From positions 1 to 40,709 of IMG/VR virus record IMGVR_UViG_3300044675_004707: 40,709 bases of DNA, one strand, 5' to 3'. The translations under genes and the position numbers were made by a program. The stretch is from a virus. The stretch's first letter is position 1. Every line of letters begins with the position of its first letter. The notes below the pieces were generated by a model. That model was not told where the DNA came from. It ran no database searches and saw only the letters and a list, made by a program, of their open reading frames with translations. This document shows, in pieces, positions 29,372 to 38,043 of the stretch.

Positions 29372-30988
29372 ATGCCCAAATCCTGGACACCTACCCCCCA
29401 TCCCGCCCTGCCGGTTCCTCCCGCGACGCTTCCCCCCGATCAGTGGCTGGCCGCCGCCCAGCTTAGGGAAGAGCTGATCCGCAAGGAGCGGGAGGACCCT
29501 TTCCGGCATGGCTTTGTCCCTGATCACTGGAAGCGGGCCAGCGCCGTGCTGGAGCATGACCGGGAGGTGCTCGTCATGGGGGGCAACCGCTCGGGGAAAT
29601 CCTCCTGGGCCGCCCGTGAGGTGATGCGTGCGCTGGTGGAGAAGCCTCGTGCTCGTGCCTGGTGCTTCCAGACGACCGCTCCCAATAGCGTCGAGATGCA
29701 GCAGCCCTACATCTGGCACAACATGCCCTTGGAGTGGAAGACCGCCAAGAAGACTCAGGTCACCAATATCTCCTACTCCCAGAAGAACGGCTTCTCGGAG
29801 AATGCCTTTGTCCTTCCGAATGGCTCCCAGTGCTGGTTCCGCAACTACGCCCAGGATGTCTCCACGATCGAGGGTGGCGAGCTCGACATCATCTGGTGCG
29901 ACGAGCTCGTGCCGCTCGACTGGCTGACCACCATGCGCTACCGCCTGCTCGACCGGAATGGCAAGCTGATCGTCAGCTTCACGCCGGTCGAGGGTTACTC
30001 CGCCACCGTGAAGGATTACCTTACCGGGGCCGAGACGACCGAGGAGGCCGATGCCGAGCTGCTCCCGATCTACGGCGACGTCGAGGGGAAGAGGACTCTG
30101 ACCGGCCATGAGAAGGTGCCGGTCATCCAGAAGTGCGTCCGCAGGAAGGCGAGCGTCTTGTATTTCCACACCCGGAACAATCCCTGGGCAGGCTGGACCC
30201 GCATGAGGGAAGAGCTGGAGAAGGCCGCCCGACCCGAGATCCTCTGCCGAGCCTACGGCGTCCCGACCAAGGCGATCGCCGGACGCTTCCCCCTCTTCAG
30301 TGACCGGGTCCATGTCATCCCCCAGACCCGCATCCCGACCAAGGGGACACGATACCAGTTTGTCGATCCCTGCTCAGGCAGGAACTGGTTCCAGATGTGG
30401 CTCCTGATCGACGACTCGGGCAGGGCCTTTGTCTATCGGGAGTGGCCCGGCCAGGACTACATCGACGGCGTCGGTTATGCTGGGGCATGGGCCGAGCCCG
30501 ACGGGAAGAAGGCCGACGGCCGTGCCGGTCCGGCGCAGAAGAGCTTCGGCTTCGGACTGGAGCGCTACAAGGAGGAGATCGAGCGACTGGAGAAGGGAGA
30601 GCAAGTCTTTGAGCGCTGGATGGACAGCCGCTATGGGAATGCCGCCACCGTCGCCCGCGAGAGCGCGACCACCCTCATTGAGGAATGCGCCGAGCTCGGC
30701 CTGAACTTCGTCGCCACACCCGGAACGAACATCGACGAGGGGATCGACCTGATCAATGACTGGCTCCACTACGACACGGGGAAGCCGGTCGATGCGCTGA
30801 ACCAGCCCCGGCTCTACGTCTCTGAGGAGTGCAAGAACACCATCCACGCCCTCAAGGAATGGACCGGCGCCGACGGGAAGACCGGAGCGCTCAAAGACCC
30901 CATCGACTGCCTGAGATACTTCTGCCTGTCAGGAGTGACGAACGTCGAAGGGGAGATCCTGTCAGTCCGTTCCGGTGGAACGTACTGA
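29372..30988 (+). CDS. terL: Terminase large subunit
   Basis: This encodes 538 residues. ATPase: Walker A MGGNRSGKS (69-77), Walker B LDIIWCDE (171-178) with Glu178 catalytic, and a coupling motif near IVSFTPVEG. Nuclease: FVDPCSGRNW with Asp332, WMDSRYGN with a second Asp near residue 417, and DPIDCLRYF near the end with the third acidic residue, in the order of the RNase H-like nuclease of large terminases. It would cut and pump phage DNA into the prohead. The length is typical. No classical small terminase sits beside it; the best candidate is the HTH protein at 20020. Confidence 0.93.
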   Translation: MPKSWTPTPHPALPVPPATLPPDQWLAAAQLREELIRKEREDPFRHGFVPDHWKRASAVLEHDREVLVMGGNRSGKSSWAAREVMRALVEKPRARAWCFQTTAPNSVEMQQPYIWHNMPLEWKTAKKTQVTNISYSQKNGFSENAFVLPNGSQCWFRNYAQDVSTIEGGELDIIWCDELVPLDWLTTMRYRLLDRNGKLIVSFTPVEGYSATVKDYLTGAETTEEADAELLPIYGDVEGKRTLTGHEKVPVIQKCVRRKASVLYFHTRNNPWAGWTRMREELEKAARPEILCRAYGVPTKAIAGRFPLFSDRVHVIPQTRIPTKGTRYQFVDPCSGRNWFQMWLLIDDSGRAFVYREWPGQDYIDGVGYAGAWAEPDGKKADGRAGPAQKSFGFGLERYKEEIERLEKGEQVFERWMDSRYGNAATVARESATTLIEECAELGLNFVATPGTNIDEGIDLINDWLHYDTGKPVDALNQPRLYVSEECKNTIHALKEWTGADGKTGALKDPIDCLRYFCLSGVTNVEGEILSVRSGGTY

Positions 30989-31009
30989 CGGGGAAATGAA
31001 AAATGAAAA

Positions 31010-31288
31010 ATGAAAAATGATAAAACAGACACACCGCGAACGGATGCCGTGTTCTGGAAATTCCACACGCACGACGACATCGTGAACCTCGCACGGGATC
31101 TCGAACGCGAACTTGCCATCTCGCTAGAGAACCAATGCAAGGCACAGGCCGAGGTCGAGAGGCTGAAGGCGCAACTGTCCCGTGCCGTCGCCATCGGCGA
31201 AGCATTATCAAGCGAACTTTACTTCCCTGATTTCGTCAATGAACTCAACGCATTCAAAGCATCCCTTTCATCCCCTTCATCCCTGTGA
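31010..31288 (+). CDS. Small phage protein, unknown function
   Basis: This encodes 92 residues. DTPRTDAVFWKFHTHDDIVN, LARDLERELAIS and a helical region (NQCKAQAEVERLKAQLSRAV) match the small TPRTDA..LARxLERExA proteins common in phages; their task is unknown. The start region AAAATGAAAAATGATAAA is itself a microrepeat, and the last residues (SLSSPSSL) are coded by the CCCTTTCATCCCCTTCATC repeat, so both ends have been shaped by repeats. Confidence 0.6.
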   Translation: MKNDKTDTPRTDAVFWKFHTHDDIVNLARDLERELAISLENQCKAQAEVERLKAQLSRAVAIGEALSSELYFPDFVNELNAFKASLSSPSSL

Positions 31289-31332
31289 ATCAACCCCCAA
31301 CTACCAACTCCTAACTCCCAACTACCAACCCA

Positions 31333-31665
31333 ATGAACCCCATCACCTACATCATCCACCGCATCAAGTCCCTCTTCAGCCCTTCATCATTCATCATTCA
31401 TCCTTCATCATTCGCCGCTTCTCGTCTTTCAGACGAGGAGCGGCTCATGGCCTTCTCCGTCGGGCTCGATGATGAGCCGCTCTGGTGGCGGGGATTGCAG
31501 GAGCTGCTCGCCGATGCCGAGGCCGATCAGATCGAGCTGGTGAGCGCGGCGACCGTGGCCGACAAGCCGGGTCTGCTCGCCCATTGTGCAGGAGGGCTTG
31601 ACATGATCCGCACAGTGCGTCACGAGTTGGAACGCAGGCGTCAGGAGTCGGTCCGTCAGCGTTGA
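31333..31665 (+). CDS. Small phage protein next to terminase, unknown function
   Basis: This encodes 110 residues. Residues about 16-30 (SPSSFIIHPSSFAASRL) are translated CATCATTCATC-type microrepeat (31380-31420). The folded part (EERLMAFSVGLDDEPLWWRG, LQELLADAEADQIELVSAAT, AHCAGGLDMIRTVRHELERR) is helical and matches a small phage protein family with E-P-L-W..L-L-x-D-A-E..A-H-x-A-G-G-L-D; its role is unknown but it usually lies between terminase and head genes. A structural or packaging-accessory role is likely. Confidence 0.6.
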   Translation: MNPITYIIHRIKSLFSPSSFIIHPSSFAASRLSDEERLMAFSVGLDDEPLWWRGLQELLADAEADQIELVSAATVADKPGLLAHCAGGLDMIRTVRHELERRRQESVRQR

Positions 31666-31706
31666 CGGACGCTCATCCCCCGTATCTCGGGGGAGAAAGG
31701 GACACT

Positions 31707-32705
31707 ATGGGAAAGAAACAACCACGCATTCCGCGGGCCGCCAGCGTCCGCTCGGAGATCCAGACTGCCGCCTCGGCTGCCGAGATCATCCGTCTCAAGG
31801 AACAGCTCAAGGCCAGCGAATCGGCCAAGGCCAAGCTCGCCGCCACGCTCGACCGCCACCTCCACACCGCCAGGGTGCGACCCGTCGCGCCTGCACGCCC
31901 CACCCGCCGGGGGAAGGAGGACATCGTCCGGGTCATCATCCCCGACACCCATGGTGCGAAGGTGGACAAGGGCGCTCTGGCCGCCTGCCTCGGCGACATC
32001 AAGGCCCTCGACCCCGATGAGGTGATTCTCCTCGGCGATCATGTCGATTGCGGCGGATTCCTAGCCCAGCACCACGTCATGGGATTCGTTGCGGAAAGCG
32101 ATTACACCTACGAGGCCGACATCGCCGCCACCAATGCCTTCCTCGATGCCGTCCAGTCGGCAGCCCCCCGAGCCAAGGTCGAGTATATCGAGGGAAATCA
32201 CGAGCGGAGGATCGAGCAATGGGCCATGACCCAGACGCTCCGCAACTCCAAGGATGCAGAGTATCTGAGGCGGGCCTTCGCACCCGAGTTCCTGCTGCGG
32301 TTGAAGGAGAGAGGCATCCCCTACTACCGGCAGGCCGAATGCTACGATGAGCTCTCGCTCAGTGGTACCATCAAGCGCGGGAAGTGCTACTTCACCCACG
32401 GATCGAGCACCAGCAAGCAGGCGACGACAACGATGCTCCAGAGTTTCGCTGGCAATATCGTCTTCGGACACACCCACCGGGAGCAGTCATCGAGCGCCCG
32501 GCCGGTCCACACCGGCCAGATCAAGAGTTGGAATCCGGGCTGTCTCTGCGAGTTGCAACCCCTGTGGTGCCACACGTTTCCCACCTCGTGGAGCCACGGA
32601 CACGCCATCCAGCTTGTCGCTAGAAGCGGCGAGTTCCTCCATCTGAATATCCCCATCATCGGCGGGAAGAGCCTCCTGGGCTCACTCGCCGGGAAGTTCC
32701 AATGA
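31707..32705 (+). CDS. Calcineurin-like metallophosphoesterase
   Basis: This encodes 332 residues from ATG 31707 (AAAGG upstream). The N-terminal about 70 residues form a coiled-coil-like helix with a basic patch. The phosphoesterase core shows all motifs in order: PDTHG (Asp80, His82), GDHVDCGG (Asp111), GNHER (Asn164, His165), FTHG, and GHTH (His255, His257). These bind two metal ions and hydrolyse phosphodiesters. Phage members of the family are often found with packaging genes; substrates include nucleotides or DNA ends, not determinable here. The stop overlaps the next start by ATGA. Confidence 0.88.
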   Translation: MGKKQPRIPRAASVRSEIQTAASAAEIIRLKEQLKASESAKAKLAATLDRHLHTARVRPVAPARPTRRGKEDIVRVIIPDTHGAKVDKGALAACLGDIKALDPDEVILLGDHVDCGGFLAQHHVMGFVAESDYTYEADIAATNAFLDAVQSAAPRAKVEYIEGNHERRIEQWAMTQTLRNSKDAEYLRRAFAPEFLLRLKERGIPYYRQAECYDELSLSGTIKRGKCYFTHGSSTSKQATTTMLQSFAGNIVFGHTHREQSSSARPVHTGQIKSWNPGCLCELQPLWCHTFPTSWSHGHAIQLVARSGEFLHLNIPIIGGKSLLGSLAGKFQ

Positions 32706-32932
32706 ATCGCCCGCCCCCACTTGTCTCCATGCGTACCCTCAAGGAGGACGTCGTGCCGGAGGGTTGGTTCACGACCGAGGAATGCGCGGCGGAATGGAAT
32801 CTCTCCCGAGCGACTGCCTTCGGCCTGATCAAGCAGGCCCTCATTTCCAAGCAATGCGTCATGCGAAAATACCGCAGGATGACGACCGGCCGCGGCCTCT
32901 ACCCCATCCATCACTACAAATTCAAAGGCTGA
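32702..32932 (+). CDS. Small HTH DNA-binding protein
   Basis: This encodes 76 residues. Start by ATGA overlap with the phosphoesterase. GWFTTEECAAEWNLSRATAFGLIKQALISK is a helix-turn-helix (TTEECAAEWNLSRATAFGLI), followed by a basic wing (MRKYRRMTTGRGLYPIHHY). It may be a regulator of late genes or a DNA-packaging accessory; a 440-bp leader region with hairpins and no gene lies directly downstream, before the capsid genes, and is a natural place for it to act. Confidence 0.6.
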   Translation: MNRPPPLVSMRTLKEDVVPEGWFTTEECAAEWNLSRATAFGLIKQALISKQCVMRKYRRMTTGRGLYPIHHYKFKG

Positions 32933-33223
32933 AGGCTGAAGGCTGAAGGCTGATGAGGGAGGCTGAAGGCTGAAGGCTGAAGGCTGAAGAGCTGAGTCGA
33001 GGGCTAAGAATTACACACCTACCATTCGTGGGAAGTGTTGCGGGGTCGCTCCGGCGGCTCCAGCTTAGGACGGGGGAGGCAATGAGGGGTGTTCTGGGGC
33101 TATCCCAGAGCATAGCGACCTGATCCTCCCCCGATCCCATGGGGAGAAAGGCTGAAGGCTGAAAGCTGAAGGCTGCTAGGTTCTCTCCCCGTTTTATCAT
33201 TCATCATTTTTCATTCTTCATTT
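32926..33223. repeat. Long repeat-rich non-coding stretch before the capsid genes
   Basis: This is made of about nine GGCTGAA units (32926-32990), a GC-rich unique part (33000-33140, with ATTCGTGGGAAGTGTTGCGG and GGGGAGGCAATGAGGGGTG), a further GGCTGAA array (33149-33177), and CATTCATCATTTTTCATTC units (33196-33222). I see no gene. The unique middle could hold a promoter or small RNA, but no consensus elements stand out. Confidence 0.6.
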
Positions 33224-33249
33224 CTTTCTAACTGGTTCCAGTTAGAAAG
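33224..33249. repeat. 12-bp perfect inverted repeat
   Basis: The arm CTTTCTAACTGG (33224-33235) is complemented exactly at 33238-33249, with a two-base centre TT. The central part resembles the ACTGGATCCAGT palindromes at 4156 and 29298. It lies directly before TTGACA at 33253. As RNA it could form a strong hairpin; as DNA it could be a dimer-binding operator. Confidence 0.7.
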
Positions 33250-33252
33250 TTA

Positions 33253-33373
33253 TTGACACCTCCCCCCTCGATACCTGACGAGTGCGAGTTATCAGGCGGC
33301 AATACCTAGCCCGGCCAGCCTGATCGGAGAGCAGGGACAAATGGGGCTTGTTTCCACTTAGGGGATTTTACCT
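33253..33373 (+). promoter_or_regulatory. Capsid-operon leader with alternative hairpins
   Basis: TTGACA at 33253-33258 could be a -35 box; ATACCT at about 33271 is a poor -10 at short spacing. Downstream, CCTGA (33274), TCAGG (33292) and CCTGA (33319) allow two mutually exclusive hairpins: CCTGA with TCAGG, or ATCAGGC (33291-33297) with GCCTGAT (33318-33324). TTAGGGGATTTTACCT precedes the ATG at 33374. The layout resembles a leader that could be switched by a protein or ribosome. Confidence 0.4.
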
Positions 33374-34432
33374 ATGGCAGCAGAGAACGAGATTAGTCTG
33401 ACGGACATCGCAGCATTCCTCCCGGAGAGCATCCGAGTTGAAAGCGCGAAGCCCGCAACGGAGGAAGAGGAGCCCACGGCTGAGAAGCCCGAGGCCACCG
33501 AAGACTCCGGGAACGATGAATCAGCATCATCCGTGCAGGAGGAAGCCTCCACGACGGGTGAGGAGAAGCAAGAGGAAGACTCCAAGGAGGGTGAGGAATC
33601 ATCCGACGAGGAGGACGACGACGCGGAGGAAGCCGACAGCGAGGACACAGAGAAGGGCGAGGCCCGGTCCCCCAAGGCTGACAAGCTGCTCAAGCGCATC
33701 GACAAGCTGACCGCCAAGAGGCGCGAGGCCGAGGAGGCGCTGGAGAAGACCCGCGAGGAAACGGAACGACTCAGGACGGAACTGGCCGCCGCCTCCAAGG
33801 TGGTGCTCCAGCCGACTCCCGAGGATCCGCTCACCGACGTCGAGTCCATCGAGGACCTGGATGCCAGGATCGCCACCGCCAAGAGGGTGCGTACCTGGGC
33901 CATGACCAACCGCGACGGGGCCACCGTGAAGGGGGCCGATGGCAGTGAGGAGTATGTCGATTCCGCCGAGATGGCGCGACACCTCGCAGCCGCCGACGCG
34001 ATCGTGACCGATCACGGACCGGCACGACGGGCATGGTTGGCGCAGAGGGAGACCAGTCGGGCCGAGGCCCAGACGGCCTACCCCGCCTTCTTCACCCAGG
34101 GCTCGGCCGAGAGCAAGGCGCTCCGGGACATCCTCAAGCAGTACCCCGCAATGGGCAAGTATCCCAATGTCGAGCTGATCATCGGTGACGCACTTGTCGG
34201 CCAGCAGGCCCGCATGGCGCGTCAGGAAGCACAGGCCAAGGCTAAATCAGCCTCAGCCCCAGCCGCTTCCCCCTCCCGGAAGGCGCAGTCACCCGCGCCG
34301 GAACCTCCGAAGGTGACAGGCAAGTCGAAGATCCCGGCCAAGAGCGCCCGCGATGCCGCGTCGCTCCAGAAAGCTTTGGAGGGTGGAGACCGAGACTCGG
34401 TCACAGCCCTCATGGAATCACTCCTCGGATAA
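33374..34432 (+). CDS. Scaffolding protein
   Basis: This encodes 352 residues. The first 110 residues are extremely acidic and low-complexity (TEDSGNDESASSVQEEASTT, GEESSDEEDDDAEEADSEDT), followed by a coiled coil (KADKLLKRIDKLTAKRREAE, EALEKTREETERLRTELAAA), and ends in a basic Ala/Pro/Lys tail (about residues 285-320) and a short helix. An acidic disordered head, coiled coil and basic C-terminus just upstream of the major capsid gene is the classic scaffold profile: the basic end contacts capsid subunits, and the protein leaves the prohead before packaging. Confidence 0.85.
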   Translation: MAAENEISLTDIAAFLPESIRVESAKPATEEEEPTAEKPEATEDSGNDESASSVQEEASTTGEEKQEEDSKEGEESSDEEDDDAEEADSEDTEKGEARSPKADKLLKRIDKLTAKRREAEEALEKTREETERLRTELAAASKVVLQPTPEDPLTDVESIEDLDARIATAKRVRTWAMTNRDGATVKGADGSEEYVDSAEMARHLAAADAIVTDHGPARRAWLAQRETSRAEAQTAYPAFFTQGSAESKALRDILKQYPAMGKYPNVELIIGDALVGQQARMARQEAQAKAKSASAPAASPSRKAQSPAPEPPKVTGKSKIPAKSARDAASLQKALEGGDRDSVTALMESLLG

Positions 34433-34486
34433 CTACACGGATAGGCACAACTACCCCCGCCGACTCCGAACAACCAACCAACCATC

Positions 34487-35506
34487 ATGCCCCTACTCAC
34501 TATCAATGACCAGATCAGCAAGGGCCTCCGCGAGGACCTGAGCGATCTCATCGCCGTCGTGGACGCCAAGTCCAAGCCCCTCCTCGCCCTCGCCAAGAAG
34601 GGTGCCGAACTCGTCAACCCCGACGTCTTCTCCTGGCAAGCAGACGGCTACAATGCCCCCTCCTTCGCTGGCGTCATGGCCGGTGACGACGTCTCGACCT
34701 ACGACAGCCCAGCCGCCCAGCGTGCGAAGCTCTCCGGCCGTTGCCAGAAGTTCCGCCGCTCCATCATGGTGGACGATTTCGCCGCAAACATCTCCGATGT
34801 CGCCGGTGTCGGCCGCAAGAAGGAGATGGCCCGTGGTGCCGCCAAGTCCATCGAGGAGCTCGGCCGCGACATCGAGGCCGCCTTCTGCTCGGACAGCGAC
34901 AGCGTCCAGCAGAGCGGAGCCAGCACCCCGTACCGCACCCGTGGATTGGGCGCGTGGATTGCTACCGGAGCCGCCGCAGATCTCCCCGTCCCGAGCGACT
35001 ACCGCTCCGTGGCCGGTGCGATCAGCACGACCGCGACTGACTCGATCACCGAGGGCAGCATCCAGAACATGCTCCAGGCGATCTACGAGCAGACCGGCAC
35101 CGTCAAGTCGCTCGTGCTGCTCTGCGGCCCGACCCTGAAGCGCCGCTTCACGGAGTTCACCCGCACCCAGGCTGGCTCGGCCAACGTGGCCTTGAACGTC
35201 AAGACCTACAACCAGAACGCCTCCGAAAAGAAAATCGTTTCGACGATCGATCTTTTCGAGGGTGACTTTGGATCGACCCAGCTCCTCCCTTCCCTTCTTC
35301 TTGCCCAAGACGGGAACGCAGCGGTTCAGAGCCGCCGTGGATACATCATCGACCCCGAGATGGTCGAGGTGCGCTACGGTCGCCGCCCTGCCTTCCGCGA
35401 GCTTGAAGACCGCGGTGGTGGACCCCGAGGCATCATTGATGCCATTGCGGGCCTCGTAGTTCACTCGCCGCGTGGGTTTGGAAAGATCGCTTCGACCGCT
35501 TCCTAA
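34487..35506 (+). CDS. Major capsid protein
   Basis: This encodes 339 residues. It opens with MPLLTINDQISKGLREDLSD and shows DGYNAPSFAGVMAGDDVSTY, KFRRSIMVDDFAANISDVAG, RDIEAAFCSDSDSV, SLVLLCGPTLKRRFTEFTRT, RRGYIIDPEMVEVRYGRRPA. The order (E-loop-like N-terminal helices, a P-domain with long helix, then CGP..K..F..F and a conserved Y-I-I-D-P-E-M-V-E-V strand) matches the DUF5309-type HK97-fold capsid proteins. Position directly after the scaffold and before the portal, high Ala and a strong hairpin after the stop support it. The leader is C/A-rich with CCAACCAACCATC before the ATG. Confidence 0.88.
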   Translation: MPLLTINDQISKGLREDLSDLIAVVDAKSKPLLALAKKGAELVNPDVFSWQADGYNAPSFAGVMAGDDVSTYDSPAAQRAKLSGRCQKFRRSIMVDDFAANISDVAGVGRKKEMARGAAKSIEELGRDIEAAFCSDSDSVQQSGASTPYRTRGLGAWIATGAAADLPVPSDYRSVAGAISTTATDSITEGSIQNMLQAIYEQTGTVKSLVLLCGPTLKRRFTEFTRTQAGSANVALNVKTYNQNASEKKIVSTIDLFEGDFGSTQLLPSLLLAQDGNAAVQSRRGYIIDPEMVEVRYGRRPAFRELEDRGGGPRGIIDAIAGLVVHSPRGFGKIASTAS

Positions 35507-35523
35507 TCGGGTGGTCTGACACC

Positions 35524-35553
35524 GGATGCTCCCCTGTCATGGGGGGAGCATCC
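35524..35553 (+). terminator. Strong hairpin after the capsid gene
   Basis: The arms GGATGCTCCCC (35524-35534) and GGGGAGCATCC (35543-35553) form an 11-bp perfect stem with an 8-base loop. No U-run follows, so it is likelier to stabilise the capsid mRNA 3' end or to attenuate read-through than to be a complete intrinsic terminator. Confidence 0.55.
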
Positions 35554-35580
35554 CAGCCAGATCACAGATCACACAGGGGA

Positions 35581-35904
35581 ATGATTACTGAAGAGAACAT
35601 AGGGATCGACGATCCCGAGGTGCTTGACCTCATCAAGAAGGAGCTCTACTCCGGCTGGCACGCCTCCGCCGTCATGGCCGAGATCCGCCAGCGTCAGGTC
35701 GCCCAGGCGCATTCCCGCATCGAGAGCGCCATGATCGAGGGGATCGGCCAGCACACCATGAGCGTCGATGCCGACGCCTACTGGTACTGGAACTGGAAAG
35801 AGCGCGGCTGCTGGCAGGACAAGGGATTCCGCGCCGACTTCCTCAAGAAGAACCCCCACTGCGCCGCACCGAAGGCGGAGAGGAAGATAAGGATCACCCG
35901 ATAA
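35581..35904 (+). CDS. Small protein between capsid and portal, unknown function
   Basis: This encodes 107 residues from ATG 35581 (AGGGGA lies immediately upstream but with almost no spacing). Helical: DDPEVLDLIKKELYSGWHAS, AVMAEIRQRQVAQAHSRIES, then an aromatic block (DADAYWYWNWKERGCWQDKG) and a basic end (KAERKIRITR). The Trp/Tyr cluster is unusual. A head-completion or adaptor role fits its place but no family recognised. Confidence 0.6.
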   Translation: MITEENIGIDDPEVLDLIKKELYSGWHASAVMAEIRQRQVAQAHSRIESAMIEGIGQHTMSVDADAYWYWNWKERGCWQDKGFRADFLKKNPHCAAPKAERKIRITR

Positions 35905-35985
35905 TTGTTGATTGTTGATTGCTCCAACAGACCGACGCCCCTCCAAGGAATAAACAATTAAGAATTAGCAATTAACAAATTCCCC
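35905..35985. repeat. AATTGTTGATTG / AATTAACAATT repeats
   Basis: ATTGTTGATTGTTGATTGCT (35904-35923) and, on the other side, AACAATTAAGAATTAGCAAT (35951-35973) flank the gap. The two halves are roughly complementary (TTGATTG and CAATTAA types), so an imperfect AT-rich hairpin is possible. The same pair of repeats flanks the gap at 38041-38113 after the portal gene. Confidence 0.7.
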
Positions 35986-38043
35986 ATGGATCGTTCCCAA
36001 ATCTCCACCCTTCTCTCCGAGATCTCCCAGGCTGAGGCCGATGCCTCCTATTACTACGGGCGGAAGGTCGAGAACTTCAACACCCGCTTCTGTTTATGGG
36101 CGGGTCAGAGCGAGGATGGCCGCAAGCATCAGTCATCGCTCGGCCGGAAGCCCTTCCCTTGGGACGGAGCCGCCGATTCAAGAATTAGGCTGGCCGACAC
36201 CATCACGAATGAAAATGTCCGGCTGCTCAAGCGGGCCTTCTTCGCCGCCCGGATGCAGGTCCAGCCGGTCGAGTCGAGCGACTCCATCATCAAGCAGGCC
36301 GTGCAGGTCGCGCTCAACTGGATGATGAAGGTTCACTGCCTCGACGACCTCCGGCGCGAGGTGGAGCTGGCGCTTCAGATCAGGGAGACCTTCGGCCTCT
36401 CCTTCATGGGGATCTTCTGGAGGACCACCACCCGGATCGAGAAGAAGTCGATCACCCTGGAGGAGATTCAGAATGTCGCCCTGCAAGGAGACGGAGCCGC
36501 CGCCGCCCTGGTCGAGGCGATCCTCGATCCCCTTCAGGAGGAGAGCGCCCGAGCCATGCTGGCCCTGCTGGCCGAGGAGGCCGGGGAGCTCTCGGCCGTC
36601 CGCGCCCTGCGCGAGAAGGGGATCTTTGAGTACGAGTCACCCTACATCTTTGAGAGCAAGCCCGAGTGGGTAGCCCTCGAGCCACTGGAGGACATCCTCT
36701 TCCCCGCCTCCTGCTGGTCGATCCAGCGGGCCCCGTGGGTCGCCCGCCGTGAGCTGATCACCGAGGAGGAGCTGCGTGAGCGCGAGCTGACCGAGGGCTA
36801 CGACGCCGAGTGGGTCGAGCGTGCCGTCAAGCAGAAGGGCATGACCCAGCGGGTCAACCGGAACGTCCTCCGCAACAACGAGCACCTCACCGACAACGAC
36901 CGCGACCTGATCGAAGTCTTCCACCTCTACCGCAAGGTCCACGACAAGGGAGCCACCCGCGTCGAGTGCACCGTCCTCAATACGGCCGTCACCGATCTCG
37001 TCGCCAAGCACGACATCTCCCCCTACGAGCACGGCCAGTTCCCCTTCATCGAGCTACCCCGCGAGCGGACCAGCCGGAATCTCCTGGAGTCACGCGGCAT
37101 CCCCGAGCTGGTCGCCACCCAGCAGATGGAGATCAAGACCCAGCGGGATTACCGGAGCGACCGCGCCTCCATCGCCATCTTACCTCCCGTCCGCGTCCCG
37201 GCGAATCGTGGGAAGATCGAGCTGGTCTTCGGCCCCGGCACCCAGATCCCCGAGCGCAGGCCCGGAGAGTTCGGATGGATGGAGCCGCCTCCGTTTGACA
37301 AGGGAACCATCGAAGTCGAGCAGTCCACCCGTGGCGACGTGGATGAGTATTTCGGCCGCGCGACGGCCGCCATCGCCCCGGCCCGCACCATGCTCGCCCA
37401 GCAGGACTTGGTCGATAGCTTCCTGACCGACATGAAGCTGGCCGTCGCCCAGACCCTCCAGCTCATGCAGCAGTATCTCACCGACGCCCAGGTCCAGCGG
37501 ATCGTCGGGATGCTGCCCGGCAAGTTCCAGCTATCCCGCGAGGAGATCCAGGGACAGTTCGACCTTCAGGCCGACTTCGATGTCAGGGATCTCGACAACG
37601 AGTTCCTCGGGAAGAAGCTCGACTACATCGCCAAGGTGGCCATCCCGCTCGATGTCGCGGGAGTCATCGACCGTGCGGGTCTGGTCAAGTTCATCATGGG
37701 AGCCGTGGATCCCGTCCTGGGAGAGAACCTCGTCCGGGATGCCGGGGTGGCCGCAGCCGCCGAGGCCGAGGATGAGCAGGTGCAGTTCACCAAGATCGCC
37801 GCCGGTGCCGAGCCCCCGCTCAAGGAAGGTGGCAATCCCCAAGTCCGCCTCCAGGTCCTCCAGCAAACCATCCAGTCCAACCCCGCCGTCACCCAACGCT
37901 ACCAGCAGGACGAGATCTTCCGGAAGATGATCGACGCACGGGTGCAGAGCTTTGAGTTCCAGATGCAACAACAACAGAACGCCCAGATCGGGCGCATGGG
38001 CGCGGTGCCTGCCTTGCAGAGCCTTGGCCAAGGCCAAGGCTAA
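35986..38043 (+). CDS. Portal protein
   Basis: This encodes 685 residues, the size of podovirus portals. Seen: an N-terminal helical region (ISQAEADASYYYGRKVENFN), a conserved block (GRKPFPWDGAADSRIRLADT, then FFAARMQVQP), a wing-like region (EPLEDILFPASCWSIQRAPW), ERTSRNLLESRGIPELVATQ, and a C-terminal helical crown (EIQGQFDLQADFDVRDLDNE, then a Gln-rich tail, MQQQQNAQIGRM). The G-x-x-x-x-P-W-D-G-A-x-D-x-R and R-G-I-P-E-L motifs are typical of portals of this type. It would form the dodecameric vertex ring through which DNA is packaged and ejected. Location after the capsid gene supports the call. Confidence 0.85.
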   Translation: MDRSQISTLLSEISQAEADASYYYGRKVENFNTRFCLWAGQSEDGRKHQSSLGRKPFPWDGAADSRIRLADTITNENVRLLKRAFFAARMQVQPVESSDSIIKQAVQVALNWMMKVHCLDDLRREVELALQIRETFGLSFMGIFWRTTTRIEKKSITLEEIQNVALQGDGAAAALVEAILDPLQEESARAMLALLAEEAGELSAVRALREKGIFEYESPYIFESKPEWVALEPLEDILFPASCWSIQRAPWVARRELITEEELRERELTEGYDAEWVERAVKQKGMTQRVNRNVLRNNEHLTDNDRDLIEVFHLYRKVHDKGATRVECTVLNTAVTDLVAKHDISPYEHGQFPFIELPRERTSRNLLESRGIPELVATQQMEIKTQRDYRSDRASIAILPPVRVPANRGKIELVFGPGTQIPERRPGEFGWMEPPPFDKGTIEVEQSTRGDVDEYFGRATAAIAPARTMLAQQDLVDSFLTDMKLAVAQTLQLMQQYLTDAQVQRIVGMLPGKFQLSREEIQGQFDLQADFDVRDLDNEFLGKKLDYIAKVAIPLDVAGVIDRAGLVKFIMGAVDPVLGENLVRDAGVAAAAEAEDEQVQFTKIAAGAEPPLKEGGNPQVRLQVLQQTIQSNPAVTQRYQQDEIFRKMIDARVQSFEFQMQQQQNAQIGRMGAVPALQSLGQGQG

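Noticed and set aside
34493-35464. 323-codon open frame on the minus strand
   Set aside because: Antisense to the major capsid gene; same reason as above, and no leftward neighbours or leader.
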